Of a stretch of 54,338 nt of DNA, positions 34,626 to 43,623 are shown piece by piece. The position numbers and the translations under genes are program-made. The stretch's first letter is position 1; every line of letters starts with the position of its first letter. The stretch covers positions 1 through 54,338 of the forward strand of contig JAIEAP010000021.1 in NCBI GenBank assembly GCA_029071325.1, given 5' to 3'. The stretch comes from Lachnospiraceae bacterium (GTDB taxonomy: Bacteria; Bacillota; Clostridia; Lachnospirales; Lachnospiraceae). A model generated the notes under the pieces. The model ran no database searches, was not told where the DNA came from, and worked only from the letters and a program-made list of their open reading frames with translations.

Positions 34626-35507
34626 TTGAACGAGGTGATATGGAGAGATCGTTTCAATATCGGAGTAGAGGTCATTGACAAGGCGCATCAGCGGCTTTTC
34701 TCCATTGTGGGCAAATTACTCAGTCTGAATGAAGATACAGCCAAACAACAGCATGCGTGCAGAGAAGGTATCAAATATTTTAAGAGTTACACTCTGAAAC
34801 ATTTTGCAGAAGAAGAAGCCTATATGCAGTCTATTCAATACAGTGAATACGACATGCACAAAAGCCTGCACGACAATCTGCGCGACAACACATTGCCTGC
34901 CCTGGAACGGGAACTGGACGAACAGAATTATTCCATGGAGGCCATCCAGCATTTCCTTGGTATCTGTGTAGGCTGGCTGAATGGTCATATCATGATAGAA
35001 GATCATGCGATTACAGGCAGGACATCCAACAAGTGGGTGCATCAGGCTTCAGATGACGAACTCATCTCTCTGGAGAAGGCAATCCAGCAGACATTCCAGA
35101 ATTTATACCGGGTAAACGCCGAGCTTATCAGCAAACGCTATGGCGGAGAAGATTTTTCTTCCGGCACTGCGCTCTGCTACCGCTTGAATTACAAGTCCAA
35201 AGAAGGCAAGCTCTTACAGGTCTTCCTTATTTATGAAGAACAGATGATCCTGCGCACTCTGAGCGCAATGCTGGGCAAACAGATCAAAGGAATTGACAAG
35301 ACTGTCATCTACGCCCTCAAGGTCCTGTCACAAAAATTCATAGACTGCATAGGCAGCCACTTCGCGCTGACCAATGCATGTGAACTTCAAAAGGATGATA
35401 TCATGACGTTTGAACAGCTCGTAAGAACCTTTGACAAGGAATATCCCCCTTACAGTCTGCTGTTTAATATAGAAAACAAAGGGTATTTTGCATTTTGTGC
35501 CAGATAA
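34626..35507 (+). CDS. Bacteriohemerythrin fused to a CheX-like domain
   Basis: 293 aa. Residues 1-130 are a complete hemerythrin: His21, His59, Glu63, His78, His82, His121 and Asp126 are the expected ligands of a di-iron oxygen-binding site. After a helical linker, residues 170-293 form an alpha/beta domain that resembles CheX/CheC-type phosphatases (ILRTLSAMLGKQ followed by a long helix), but it lacks a clear ExxN catalytic motif. The start is TTG at 34626 with GGAG eight bases upstream; no ATG is available nearby. It probably senses or binds oxygen and signals through the C-terminal domain (inference). It is monocistronic. Confidence 0.8.
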   Translation: MNEVIWRDRFNIGVEVIDKAHQRLFSIVGKLLSLNEDTAKQQHACREGIKYFKSYTLKHFAEEEAYMQSIQYSEYDMHKSLHDNLRDNTLPALERELDEQNYSMEAIQHFLGICVGWLNGHIMIEDHAITGRTSNKWVHQASDDELISLEKAIQQTFQNLYRVNAELISKRYGGEDFSSGTALCYRLNYKSKEGKLLQVFLIYEEQMILRTLSAMLGKQIKGIDKTVIYALKVLSQKFIDCIGSHFALTNACELQKDDIMTFEQLVRTFDKEYPPYSLLFNIENKGYFAFCAR

Positions 35508-35521
35508 GGACATATAAAGAC

Positions 35522-35549
35522 AGCCGCAGACAAGCATATGTCTGCGGCT
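35522..35549. terminator. Bidirectional terminator between the hemerythrin gene and serS
   Basis: AGCCGCAGACA (35522-35532) and TGTCTGCGGCT (35539-35549) form a perfect 11-base stem around six bases, between two convergent genes. The T runs are short. Confidence 0.75.
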
Positions 35550-35557
35550 ATTACTTT

Positions 35558-36847
35558 CTAGTCATGCAGCGGTGTCAAAACCTCTTTGCCGCCCATATAA
35601 GGCTGCAGTGCTTCGGGAATTCTAACGCTTCCATCGGCATTGAGATTATTCTCCAAAAATGCGATCAGCATTCTGGGCGGCGCCACCACCGTATTATTTA
35701 AGGTGTGGGCAAAATACTTGCCCTTGGTTCCTTTGACTCGTATTTTAAGTCTTCTCGCCTGGGCATCCCCCAAATTGGAGCAACTGCCCACTTCAAAATA
35801 TTTCTGCTGCCGGGGCGACCATGCCTCCACATCACAGGACTTTACCTTCAGGTCTGCCAGATCACCGGAACAGCATTCCAGCGTGCGCACCGGGATATCC
35901 AGGCTGCGGAACAGGTCTACGGTGTTCTGCCACAGCTTATCATACCAGAACATGGAATCCTCCGGCTTACACACTACGATCATTTCCTGCTTCTCGAACT
36001 GATGGATACGATATACGCCGCGCTCCTCAATGCCATGCGCGCCCTTTTCCTTGCGGAAGCACGGAGAATAGCTGGTCAGCGTGTACGGCAGCTTCTCCTC
36101 ATCCTGAATGGTATCAATGAATTTGCCGATCATGGAATGCTCGGATGTACCAATCAGATACAAATCCTCACCCTCGATCTTATACATCATAGCATCCATC
36201 TCGTCGAAACTCATCACGCCCGTCACCACATTGCTGCGGATCATAAAAGGCGGCACACAGTAAGTAAATCCTCTGTCGATCATGAAATCTCTTGCATAGG
36301 AGATCACAGCAGAATGCAGTCTTGCAATGTCTCCCATCAAATAATAAAAGCCGTTCCCAGCCACCTTGCCTGCCGCATCCAGATCAATGCCGTCAAAACG
36401 CTCCATGATCTGGGTATGATACGGTATCTCATAATCGGGAACCACCGGCTCACCGTATTTCTCAATCTCCACATTGCAGGAATCATCCCTGCCGATGGGC
36501 ACGGAAGGATCGATGATATTCGGAATCGTCATCATGATCTGGGTGATGCGCTCCTGCAGTTCCTTCTCCTGACCCTCAAGCTCTTCCAGCCGGGCAGCAT
36601 CCCTGCCCACCTGCTCCTTAAGCGCCATTGCCTCATCCTTCTTCCCCTGTCCCATCAGGGCTCCGATCTGCTTAGAAATACTATTGCGGTTCGCCCGGAG
36701 AGAATCTGCTTCCTGCTGAACGCTTCGTGCTTTTCCATCCAGTTCTATGACCTCATCCACCAGAGGCAGCTTATGCTCCTGGAATTTCTTTCGGATATTC
36801 TCTTTTACCGCATCCGGGTTCTCCCGTAAAAATTTCAAATCAATCAT
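35558..36847 (-). CDS. serS: Seryl-tRNA synthetase
   Basis: 429 aa, usual length. An N-terminal coiled-coil arm (about 30-105) grips the long variable arm of tRNA-Ser. The class II catalytic core shows motif 2 around FRKEKGAHG and motif 3 around APPRMLIAFLENN. The ATG at 36847 is chosen because AAGGAG lies eight bases upstream; the ATG at 36853 is too close to it. The leader has no T-box but does contain a terminator-like hairpin and a Ser-rich short frame. Confidence 0.97.
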   Translation of the reverse strand: MIDLKFLRENPDAVKENIRKKFQEHKLPLVDEVIELDGKARSVQQEADSLRANRNSISKQIGALMGQGKKDEAMALKEQVGRDAARLEELEGQEKELQERITQIMMTIPNIIDPSVPIGRDDSCNVEIEKYGEPVVPDYEIPYHTQIMERFDGIDLDAAGKVAGNGFYYLMGDIARLHSAVISYARDFMIDRGFTYCVPPFMIRSNVVTGVMSFDEMDAMMYKIEGEDLYLIGTSEHSMIGKFIDTIQDEEKLPYTLTSYSPCFRKEKGAHGIEERGVYRIHQFEKQEMIVVCKPEDSMFWYDKLWQNTVDLFRSLDIPVRTLECCSGDLADLKVKSCDVEAWSPRQQKYFEVGSCSNLGDAQARRLKIRVKGTKGKYFAHTLNNTVVAPPRMLIAFLENNLNADGSVRIPEALQPYMGGKEVLTPLHD

Positions 36848-36956
36848 AGCCATGTCTCCTTTTTTCATAAAATATGATACATTTCCTGCGAAACAAAAGA
36901 GCCTTTCGTCCATGCACATAGCATTTGCTGTACACATGGGACGAAAGACTCTGCAC
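36840..36956 (-). promoter_or_regulatory. serS leader: Ser-rich open frame and attenuator-like hairpin
   Basis: A 38-codon frame begins with GTG at 36956 and stops at 36840-36842, overlapping the serS start. Its first ten residues, MQSLSSHVYS, contain four Ser. The same bases form a hairpin: on the minus strand GAGTCTTTCGTCC (36939-36951) pairs with GGACGAAAGGCTC (36899-36911, one wobble) and is followed by TTTTGTTT, like a terminator. Translation of the Ser codons could decide whether the hairpin forms. The ribosome site before the GTG is weak. Confidence 0.45.
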
Positions 36957-36987
36957 GCTTCCGTCAAACGCCGTTTATTCTGTGGAC

Positions 36988-37016
36988 ATTATAACCCTAG
37001 ACGAAAGTTCCTGCAA
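36988..37016 (-). promoter_or_regulatory. serS promoter
   Basis: Minus-strand TTGCAG (37011-37016) and TATAAT (36988-36993) are exactly 17 bases apart. Transcription from about 36981 would include the leader hairpin. Confidence 0.8.
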
Positions 37017-37055
37017 GAGGATTTTGTTATTTTGACAGAAAACAGCAGCTATCAC

Positions 37056-38309
37056 TTATTCATGCCGCAGTGCCTCGATGGGATCCAGATTTGCCGCTTT
37101 ATAGGAAGGCAGCAATCCAAAAATAATACCGATTACCATGGAGAATACCACCGCGCCTACGGCGGCGCCGCCGCTGATGGCTACCGGGGTCTCGCTGATT
37201 CTGGAGATAACCTCTGCCAGAATGATTCCAACGATCACACCAAACAGGCCTCCCAGACTGGTCAGTACTGCGGCCTCCGTCAGGAACTGTCCCAATATCA
37301 CGGACTTCCTGGCGCCGATGGCCTTTTTCAGACCAATCTCATTGGTACGCTCGGTTACGGACACTAACATAATATTCATGACACCGATGCCTCCCACCAG
37401 AAGAGAGATTCCGGCAATCCAGATCAGCATGGTGTTGGTGGATTCACTGAGCTGCTGTAGCTGCTTTGCCTGTTCCAGCAAATCCTCCGCCTTATACTTA
37501 ACTGTAGAATCGGATACCGACAGATAGCCGTTGAGAATATCAGCACTTTTCTTGCCTGCATTCGTCATATCATTGGTGCTTCCTGCCTTCAGCACCAACT
37601 GCTGAGGCTCGTCATAGCGATAAACGATAGGCCAGGTGGATTCCGGAATATATACCTTTCCGCTGGAATCCTGAGAATACATATAATAATCCTCCATACT
37701 GTTGATCACCGGCTCAAACTCCTCGCTCTGCACCGCAACGCCTATCACAATATAGGGCTTCTGACGAATCTCTATGGTCTTGCCCACAGGATTCTCACCC
37801 TGAAACAGCGAATTCGCAGAATCTTTATCCAGAATCGCCACCTTCTGAAAACGGTCAAAATCCTTCTGGATAAATCCTCTTCCCTTCTGTATGATCATGC
37901 CGCAGGTATTGAAATAATTCTCATCTACCCCATAGACATAGCCGCCTGCAAGAGAGGTATCCTTATAATACACACCATCATAATCCTGACGGCTTAAATA
38001 CAGAGAAGCCTCCTCTACCTCATCTAAATCTCTGATCTCCTGCAGCACATCCCGGGAAATAACCGGAACTCCCTGCGGTATGCTCTCATAAGAAAAATCC
38101 ATGGTCCAGTCGCCTCTGTACAACTGAACGTTCACATTATTGTCTCCGGCGCCCACCAGGTTCTGCTCTATCTGCTCATTGGTGCCCTTGATGGTAGACA
38201 CGATGGCGATGATTGCTGCAATACCGATAATGATTCCCAGCATCGTCAGGAAAGAGCGCATCTTATGAGACCAGATTCCCTGAAAAGACAATCTTAAATT
38301 TTCTAACAT
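37056..38309 (-). CDS. MacB-like ABC transporter permease
   Basis: 417 aa. A first helix (about 18-38), a large extracytoplasmic MacB-PCD-type domain (about 40-270) and three C-terminal helices give the FtsX/MacB topology. The segment ERTNEIGLKKAIGA before the third helix is the typical coupling helix. It is the last gene of a four-gene exporter operon, 15 bases after the second adaptor, with AGGAGGG before the start. It would move substrates from the outer face of the membrane or act as a mechanotransmitter, as in MacB. Confidence 0.93.
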   Translation of the reverse strand: MLENLRLSFQGIWSHKMRSFLTMLGIIIGIAAIIAIVSTIKGTNEQIEQNLVGAGDNNVNVQLYRGDWTMDFSYESIPQGVPVISRDVLQEIRDLDEVEEASLYLSRQDYDGVYYKDTSLAGGYVYGVDENYFNTCGMIIQKGRGFIQKDFDRFQKVAILDKDSANSLFQGENPVGKTIEIRQKPYIVIGVAVQSEEFEPVINSMEDYYMYSQDSSGKVYIPESTWPIVYRYDEPQQLVLKAGSTNDMTNAGKKSADILNGYLSVSDSTVKYKAEDLLEQAKQLQQLSESTNTMLIWIAGISLLVGGIGVMNIMLVSVTERTNEIGLKKAIGARKSVILGQFLTEAAVLTSLGGLFGVIVGIILAEVISRISETPVAISGGAAVGAVVFSMVIGIIFGLLPSYKAANLDPIEALRHE

Positions 38310-38324
38310 TTACGTTCCCTCCTA

Positions 38325-39875
38325 TCAGTATACTTCCACCATAGTGTCATCACTCCTCGACGTTCGGACGCCCTCTTTTGCCGCCTTGCCATATGGAAAT
38401 GCAATATAATCTTCCATCGTCAGACCGGACTTAATCTCAATGGCAGAGCCATACAGCGTTCTTCCGGTGGTCACATACTGCTTCACCAGATGTCCCGTCT
38501 CATCTTCCTTCAAACAATAAGACCTGCCGCCCTCCTGACGCACATACGCTTTCTCAATGAAAATCGTTTCCATATCGCTTTCATCCACCGCGGTCTGGAT
38601 GGTCAGGCTCACGCCTTCCCCGTTGGTAAATGCAGAAGAATCCTCAATATATGCCATGTACGAATAATAGGATGCATTGGGGTTGCCATTACCGGAATAA
38701 CCGTAGCCGTCCTCCTCCGGATAATCGTTGATCTGGGTGATGGTTGCCTCGCTGGACATACCGGAAGACCATGACATAACTGTGACAGTCTGACCCACAG
38801 ATACCTTATCAAGCGCCAATTCACTGATACTGCCCTGGACATACATCCCTTCGGAGCCTGCCACAGACAGGAACGCGCTTCCGTCATTCGGAAGATTATT
38901 AAGATCTCCCAATTTCGTCACAATGCCGTCAATCTTGGCATACACCATACCGTCCGCAGACTGGTTTTCCAACTGCTGCAATGACAACTGTGCCATACGC
39001 TTCTGAAGATCCAGCTCTTTGATTTCCTCTTCTTTTCTGCTGATGGCCTTGGTCAGTTCTTCTGCCGTATATCCGATATCCATGATGTCATCCGGCTGTA
39101 TTTCATCCGGATATATATCATCATCGACCACCTGGCTTCCGTCCACAATATACCATTTAGACTCGGGTTCCCGCTCCTCTAACAGCATGCCGTTCACTGT
39201 CCACGCCGTCACGATCGCACCGGACACCGTGTCGCCATCACGCACTTCAAAGGATGCGGTCAGACCATTTGCCATGAGATAATTTAAAAAGCTTCCGTAG
39301 ACATATGCATCCTGCGTACACAGGAAACGCAGCGGAGACTCGCTGCTTCCATCCCCATTATACGCCACCGCTGTCTGAGAGACATAATTATATGCTTCCC
39401 CTGTCTTCTCCGGAACAGAAGGCTCCACCGGGGCAGGCATTGGATCTGCCGGTGCTGGCGGCGTATTGGGAACAGGCGTGGTATTTTTCAGTTTTTCCAG
39501 CTCACGCTGTGCCACCACAATACTGTTTTCTATGGTCTGCACCTGCAGCCTCTGCATTTCCACCTGCAATTCCACCTGCGTCATATCATACTGTATCAGA
39601 GGATCTCCTGCCGATACCTGCTGCCCTTCCTCTACAAATATCTCCTTCACAGTCTGCTGCATACTGATATAGATGTCCTGGGAATCGTCATTCCTGATGG
39701 TTCCATAGCTCTCCATGGAATCGCCCCAGTAGCCCCAGTTCAGCATGGATACACTCTCCACATCCGCCACAAGCGAATTCTTCTGATGCGCACGGAAAAA
39801 CAGGATTCCACCCACAATAGCCGCGCATATCAGCACAACGACCAAGACGATGATTATGATTTTCTTCTTTTTCAT
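38325..39875 (-). CDS. MacA/HlyD-type adaptor with inserted domain
   Basis: 516 aa. One N-terminal membrane helix (5-27) is followed by a split lipoyl-like domain and two long helices (about 98-130 and 270-306) that should form an alpha-hairpin. Between the helices is an insert of about 140 residues: a Pro-rich strip (133-156), then a compact domain with TASFEVRDGDTVSGAIVTAW. Beta-barrel and C-terminal domains complete the fold. It overlaps the ATPase gene by four bases (ATGA). Two different adaptors in one operon suggest a hetero-oligomeric funnel (inference). Confidence 0.88.
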   Translation of the reverse strand: MKKKKIIIIVLVVVLICAAIVGGILFFRAHQKNSLVADVESVSMLNWGYWGDSMESYGTIRNDDSQDIYISMQQTVKEIFVEEGQQVSAGDPLIQYDMTQVELQVEMQRLQVQTIENSIVVAQRELEKLKNTTPVPNTPPAPADPMPAPVEPSVPEKTGEAYNYVSQTAVAYNGDGSSESPLRFLCTQDAYVYGSFLNYLMANGLTASFEVRDGDTVSGAIVTAWTVNGMLLEEREPESKWYIVDGSQVVDDDIYPDEIQPDDIMDIGYTAEELTKAISRKEEEIKELDLQKRMAQLSLQQLENQSADGMVYAKIDGIVTKLGDLNNLPNDGSAFLSVAGSEGMYVQGSISELALDKVSVGQTVTVMSWSSGMSSEATITQINDYPEEDGYGYSGNGNPNASYYSYMAYIEDSSAFTNGEGVSLTIQTAVDESDMETIFIEKAYVRQEGGRSYCLKEDETGHLVKQYVTTGRTLYGSAIEIKSGLTMEDYIAFPYGKAAKEGVRTSRSDDTMVEVY

Positions 39876-40558
39876 ACCTGTCCCTCCTCGTCATTGGTAT
39901 AGATTTCACCATCGATAATATGCAGGATGCGTTTTGCCTGAGCCGCCACATTCCTATCATGCGTGATCATCACAATGGTAACTCCCTCTTCGTTGAGCTT
40001 ATGGAACAATTCCATGATCTGCTTGCCCGACTTGGAGTCCAACGCTCCGGTTGGCTCATCTGCCAACAGGATCTTGGGATTATTCACAATTGCCCTGGCA
40101 ATCGCCACTCTCTGCTTCTGCCCACCAGACAACTGGGTCGGACGGAACGTCGCACGATCTCCCAATCCTACGCGCTCTAACGCACGCATCGCCATCTCCC
40201 TGCGGTCTTTCTTCTTGTAACCCGCATAACTGAGCGGAAGGGACACATTATCCAACGCGCTCTCCCTGGGCATCAGCTGAAAACTCTGAAATACAAAACC
40301 AATGCTGTTTAAGCGGACACTGGACATTTCCTTGTCCTTTAAGCCCAGGACATTCTGTCCTGCCAGTTCATACAAACCTGAAGTAGGGCGATCCAGACAC
40401 CCGATAATGTTCATAAGCGTAGTCTTGCCGGAACCGGAGGGTCCCATGATTGCCACATACTCTCCCTCCTCTACCTGAAGCGATACGTCTTTGAGCACCG
40501 GAACGACTATTTTCTCCTGGTTATAGTCTTTATAGATATTCTGTAGATCGAGAATCAT
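39872..40558 (-). CDS. MacB/LolD-type ABC ATPase
   Basis: 228 aa. Walker A GPSGSGKTT, signature LSGGQKQR and Walker B LLADEPTGALD are intact, with the switch His (ITHD). The DEPTGALD form is typical of the LolD/MacB group. It overlaps both adaptor genes by ATGA junctions, so the operon is translated as a unit. Confidence 0.96.
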   Translation of the reverse strand: MILDLQNIYKDYNQEKIVVPVLKDVSLQVEEGEYVAIMGPSGSGKTTLMNIIGCLDRPTSGLYELAGQNVLGLKDKEMSSVRLNSIGFVFQSFQLMPRESALDNVSLPLSYAGYKKKDRREMAMRALERVGLGDRATFRPTQLSGGQKQRVAIARAIVNNPKILLADEPTGALDSKSGKQIMELFHKLNEEGVTIVMITHDRNVAAQAKRILHIIDGEIYTNDEEGQV

Positions 40559-41976
40559 CTGGCCACCCCCGTTTCGTCCAGGCCGTCAGCATCTATCCCA
40601 GCATCGTCCAGATCACCGCCCTCCATATTGTCTGCGCCTTCCGGATCTCCGATATCTTCCATATTGTCCATGCCGTCTATATTATCCATACCGCCCATGT
40701 CATCATAGATGTCCATGTCATCCATGCCGCCCATGTCATCCATGCCGCCCATGTCATCCATGCCGCCTTCCTGATTATACAGCGGTGAAGAATAATCTAT
40801 CTCCTCATAATCAGTCACAGCAGTCACACCCTCATACATACCCGGCATCGGGAACGCAATATAATCTTCCGCATCAAGACCTGACAAAATCTCATACTCA
40901 TCCATGTTCTCGTCGTATTCGCCCAGTTCCACCTTGCGTTTCTCCATACGGTTTCTTCCATTTGCCGCCCACACATACGGATCGCCGTCGTCCAGTACGA
41001 TATAAAAGCTGTAGAGCCACAAACCTTCCTTCTTTACCACGTCTGTCTGCCCGAAGTCTGGCTCAATATACAGATGTTGCCCCAGCATCAGACCTTCCGT
41101 GCTGTCCAATGTTACATAAAACGGATACGAAGAAGCGCTTGACATTTCATCGGAACCGTCATAGTAATAATTGTTATTATTGGAAACCGTATTCTCCGTA
41201 TCGATCTTAGACACCGTACCCGTCCAGGTCTGGGTCTCATCAACTCTGGAATGAAGAATTACCGGGCTTCCCTCCATGACCATTCCCACGGCCGTCTCAT
41301 CAATAATTCCCTTCACCCGGTATTCCCCGGTAGCAAGGATCGTCATATAAGCAGCAGCATTTCCATAGGAATCCATGCCAGTCTCATTGATGGACTTCAC
41401 AACGCCTGCCATGGTGCTCTTTACCTCAGAATTGTCAATGGATTTCTGCAGCCGCTCAATCTCTGCCTGTTTGGACTGCTTATTGTACTCGCTCTGACGT
41501 ATGGAGGTCTGCAGTGTCTGAATCTGCGTCGTATATTCAAACTGAGACTCTGCCGGCGCCGCCGCCTTTTCCCTCTGCAGGTCCGCAATCTGATTGTTGT
41601 AGCCGGAAATCTCATTGTTCACGCTCTCTATCTCCAGCCTTGCCTGTTGAATTTGCATCTGCACATCTTCGGTATCATAGGAGAACAGGACCGTTCCCTC
41701 CTCTACCGCATCCCCTACGGACACAAACACCTCTTTTACCGTGCGCTCGGAATCTTTATTAATCTCCAGGGTTTCCTGCGGTTCCACGATCCCACTGAAA
41801 CGGTTGCCCGCCGCACTCGTCTGCTTCATGATCGTGGATATCTGTTCCACATATACTTTATCAGAGGAATTGCCTCCTCCCTTCCCGCCAAACAGCCAGA
41901 TACATATAGCAACGACTGCAATTACGATAACAGCCGCTGCCACCCCAATGATAATTCCTATCTTCTTCTTGCTCAT
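40555..41976 (-). CDS. MacA/HlyD-type adaptor with Met/Asp-rich tail
   Basis: 473 aa. A signal-anchor helix (about 6-26), a lipoyl half, a coiled-coil hairpin (about 95-185) and a beta-barrel domain are visible. The C-terminal 80 residues are low complexity, with repeated GGMDDM and many Asp and Met. Such a tail is unusual for adaptors and might bind metal ions outside the cell (inference). AGGAGG gives the start at 41976. It is the first gene of the exporter operon and lies just after a terminator-like hairpin. Confidence 0.88.
   Translation of the reverse strand: MSKKKIGIIIGVAAAVIVIAVVAICIWLFGGKGGGNSSDKVYVEQISTIMKQTSAAGNRFSGIVEPQETLEINKDSERTVKEVFVSVGDAVEEGTVLFSYDTEDVQMQIQQARLEIESVNNEISGYNNQIADLQREKAAAPAESQFEYTTQIQTLQTSIRQSEYNKQSKQAEIERLQKSIDNSEVKSTMAGVVKSINETGMDSYGNAAAYMTILATGEYRVKGIIDETAVGMVMEGSPVILHSRVDETQTWTGTVSKIDTENTVSNNNNYYYDGSDEMSSASSYPFYVTLDSTEGLMLGQHLYIEPDFGQTDVVKKEGLWLYSFYIVLDDGDPYVWAANGRNRMEKRKVELGEYDENMDEYEILSGLDAEDYIAFPMPGMYEGVTAVTDYEEIDYSSPLYNQEGGMDDMGGMDDMGGMDDMDIYDDMGGMDNIDGMDNMEDIGDPEGADNMEGGDLDDAGIDADGLDETGVAR
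40714..40767 (-). repeat. Three perfect 18-base tandem repeats in the adaptor gene
   Basis: CATGTCATCCATGCCGCC is repeated three times without change (40714-40731, 40732-40749, 40750-40767) and encodes GGMDDM units; weaker copies continue to about 40660. The perfect identity suggests recent expansion or length variation by slippage, always in frame. Confidence 0.9.
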
Positions 41977-41995
41977 ACGCTTCCTCCTATTTAGC

Positions 41996-42031
41996 AAAAA
42001 TAGCCATAAAGCTATAACTTTACGGCTATTT
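41996..42031 (-). terminator. Terminator-like hairpin between glyA and the exporter operon
   Basis: AAATAGCCATAAAG (41998-42011) pairs with CTTTACGGCTATTT (42018-42031) with one wobble or mismatch, followed on the minus strand by TTTTT. It lies only about 15 bases before the adaptor ribosome site, so it may work as an attenuator rather than a simple end of glyA. No convincing promoter was found between glyA and the adaptor. Confidence 0.7.
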
Positions 42032-42098
42032 TATCATGTTCCCCACAGAAAATCTTTAAGAAATTCTTAGGATTGTACAATGCATATTATAACTATTT

Positions 42099-43337
42099 TT
42101 ACTTCAGCGGATACTTTGCCGTCAGTGCTGCTACGATAGCTCTTGCACGTTCTGCCGCCGCATCGCCCTCTTTGATCATCATGGCAATTGCCTCTGCGAT
42201 CTTGTCCATATCCTCTGTATTCATACCCCTTGAGGTTACCGCAGCGGTTCCAAGACGCACTCCGCTGGTCACAAACGGTGATTTGGGATCGTTTGGAATC
42301 GTGTTCTTATTACAGGTGATATTGACAGAATCCAGAAGCTTCTCTACCGCCTTACCTGTCAGATCGTAATTTGTCAGATCCACCAACATCAGATGATTAT
42401 CGGTTCCCCCGGAAACAATACGGATATCACGGCTCAGCAGTCCCTTACACAGCGCCTGCGCATTATCAATGATGCCCTGCTGGTATACCTTAAACTCCGG
42501 CTGCAACGCCTCCTTGAAGCAGACTGCCTTCGCTGCGATCACATGCATCAGAGGACCACCCTGAATACCCGGAAATACTGCTTTGTTGAAATTATATTTA
42601 TCTGCCGCTTCCTGATTGCACAGGATCATGCCTCCTCTGGGTCCCCGCAGTGTCTTATGGGTCGTGGTCGTCACCACATCTGCATAGGGGAAGGGGCTGG
42701 GATGAAGCCCTGCCGCCACCAGACCTGCAATATGCGCCATATCTACCATAAGCACTGCGCCGCAGGCATCCGCAATTTCACGGAATTTCTTAAAATCAAT
42801 GATTCTGGCATATGCAGAAGCGCCCGCAATGATCATCCGGGGCTTGCATTCCATTGCAATCTCCATAACCTTATCGTAATCGATCACACCTTCGTCATTG
42901 ACGCCGTAGGGCACAATATGGAAATAGGTTCCGGAAAAGTTCACAGGGCTTCCATGGGTCAGATGTCCGCCGTGATCCAGGTTCATTCCCATAACCGTAT
43001 CGCCCGGCTTCAGTATCGCAAACTGTACTGCCATGTTTGCCTGTGCCCCGGAATGCGGCTGTACATTGACGTAATCACAGCCGAACAGTTCCTTCGCGCG
43101 CTCGATGGCGAGATTCTCCACAATATCTACGCAGTCGCAGCCGCCGTAATAACGCTTCGCCGGATAACCTTCCGCATATTTGTTGGTCATCACGCTGCCC
43201 ATTGCAGACATGACTGCCGGACTGACCCAGTTCTCAGATGCAATCAATTCAATGTGGCTGCTCTGCCTGTCAAACTCCTTGGTAATCGCATCTGCGACTT
43301 CCATATCCACTGCCTGGATATCTTCCAAAGTATACAT
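42099..43337 (-). CDS. glyA: Serine hydroxymethyltransferase
   Basis: 412 aa, normal length. It transfers the serine hydroxymethyl group to tetrahydrofolate, yielding glycine. The PLP Lys lies in [14 protein letters not shown], and the N-terminal SENWVS and GGHLTHG segments are conserved. AAAGGAG precedes the start. It has its own promoter next to a repeat element. Confidence 0.97.
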   Translation of the reverse strand: MYTLEDIQAVDMEVADAITKEFDRQSSHIELIASENWVSPAVMSAMGSVMTNKYAEGYPAKRYYGGCDCVDIVENLAIERAKELFGCDYVNVQPHSGAQANMAVQFAILKPGDTVMGMNLDHGGHLTHGSPVNFSGTYFHIVPYGVNDEGVIDYDKVMEIAMECKPRMIIAGASAYARIIDFKKFREIADACGAVLMVDMAHIAGLVAAGLHPSPFPYADVVTTTTHKTLRGPRGGMILCNQEAADKYNFNKAVFPGIQGGPLMHVIAAKAVCFKEALQPEFKVYQQGIIDNAQALCKGLLSRDIRIVSGGTDNHLMLVDLTNYDLTGKAVEKLLDSVNITCNKNTIPNDPKSPFVTSGVRLGTAAVTSRGMNTEDMDKIAEAIAMMIKEGDAAAERARAIVAALTAKYPLK

Positions 43338-43385
43338 ATCATCTCTCCTTTATCATGATGCTGGTTGCTTTTTCACTCTTTGTCC

Positions 43386-43414
43386 ATTATAAGATAAAGC
43401 GAAAGGGAAAGCAA
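43386..43414 (-). promoter_or_regulatory. glyA promoter
   Basis: Minus-strand TTGCTT (43409-43414) and TATAAT (43386-43391) are 17 bases apart. The repeat element begins 14 bases further upstream. Confidence 0.75.
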
Positions 43415-43427
43415 TCCATTTTATTAT

Positions 43428-43591
43428 TAACAGTTCAGGCATGAAATACGGCACAAGTGCGCGGGTGCTTGCACACGAAGCACATGTGCTGCTATTTCAT
43501 GAGCGGAGCGCCTATCTATGAGCAAAGTTAGCTGCGAAGCAGCGAAAAAGCGCCGCAGGCGCCTTTGCGAATGGCGCGACTGAACTGTTAT
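43428..43591 (-). repeat. MITE-like dispersed repeat, copy 2
   Basis: TAACAGTTCAG at the left edge and its complement CTGAACTGTTA at about 43581-43591 form a perfect 11-base terminal inverted repeat. On the minus strand the order of blocks matches copy 1 at 79-236 (AGGCGCTCCGC, hairpin, CTGAACTGTTA). The hairpin pairs ATGAAATA...GCACA with TGTGC...TATTTCAT and has GTGCTT/GAAGCAC at its tip. Right of it, 43592-43620 holds another GTTCAGTC...GGCTGAAC piece, probably a second partial copy. No transposase is present. Confidence 0.75.
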
Positions 43592-43623
43592 CCTCCGTTC
43601 AGTCATGAAATAGCGCGGCTGAA

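Noticed and set aside
36848-37055. T-box riboswitch before serS
   Set aside because: The leader is too short and contains neither the T-box antiterminator sequence nor a specifier stem.
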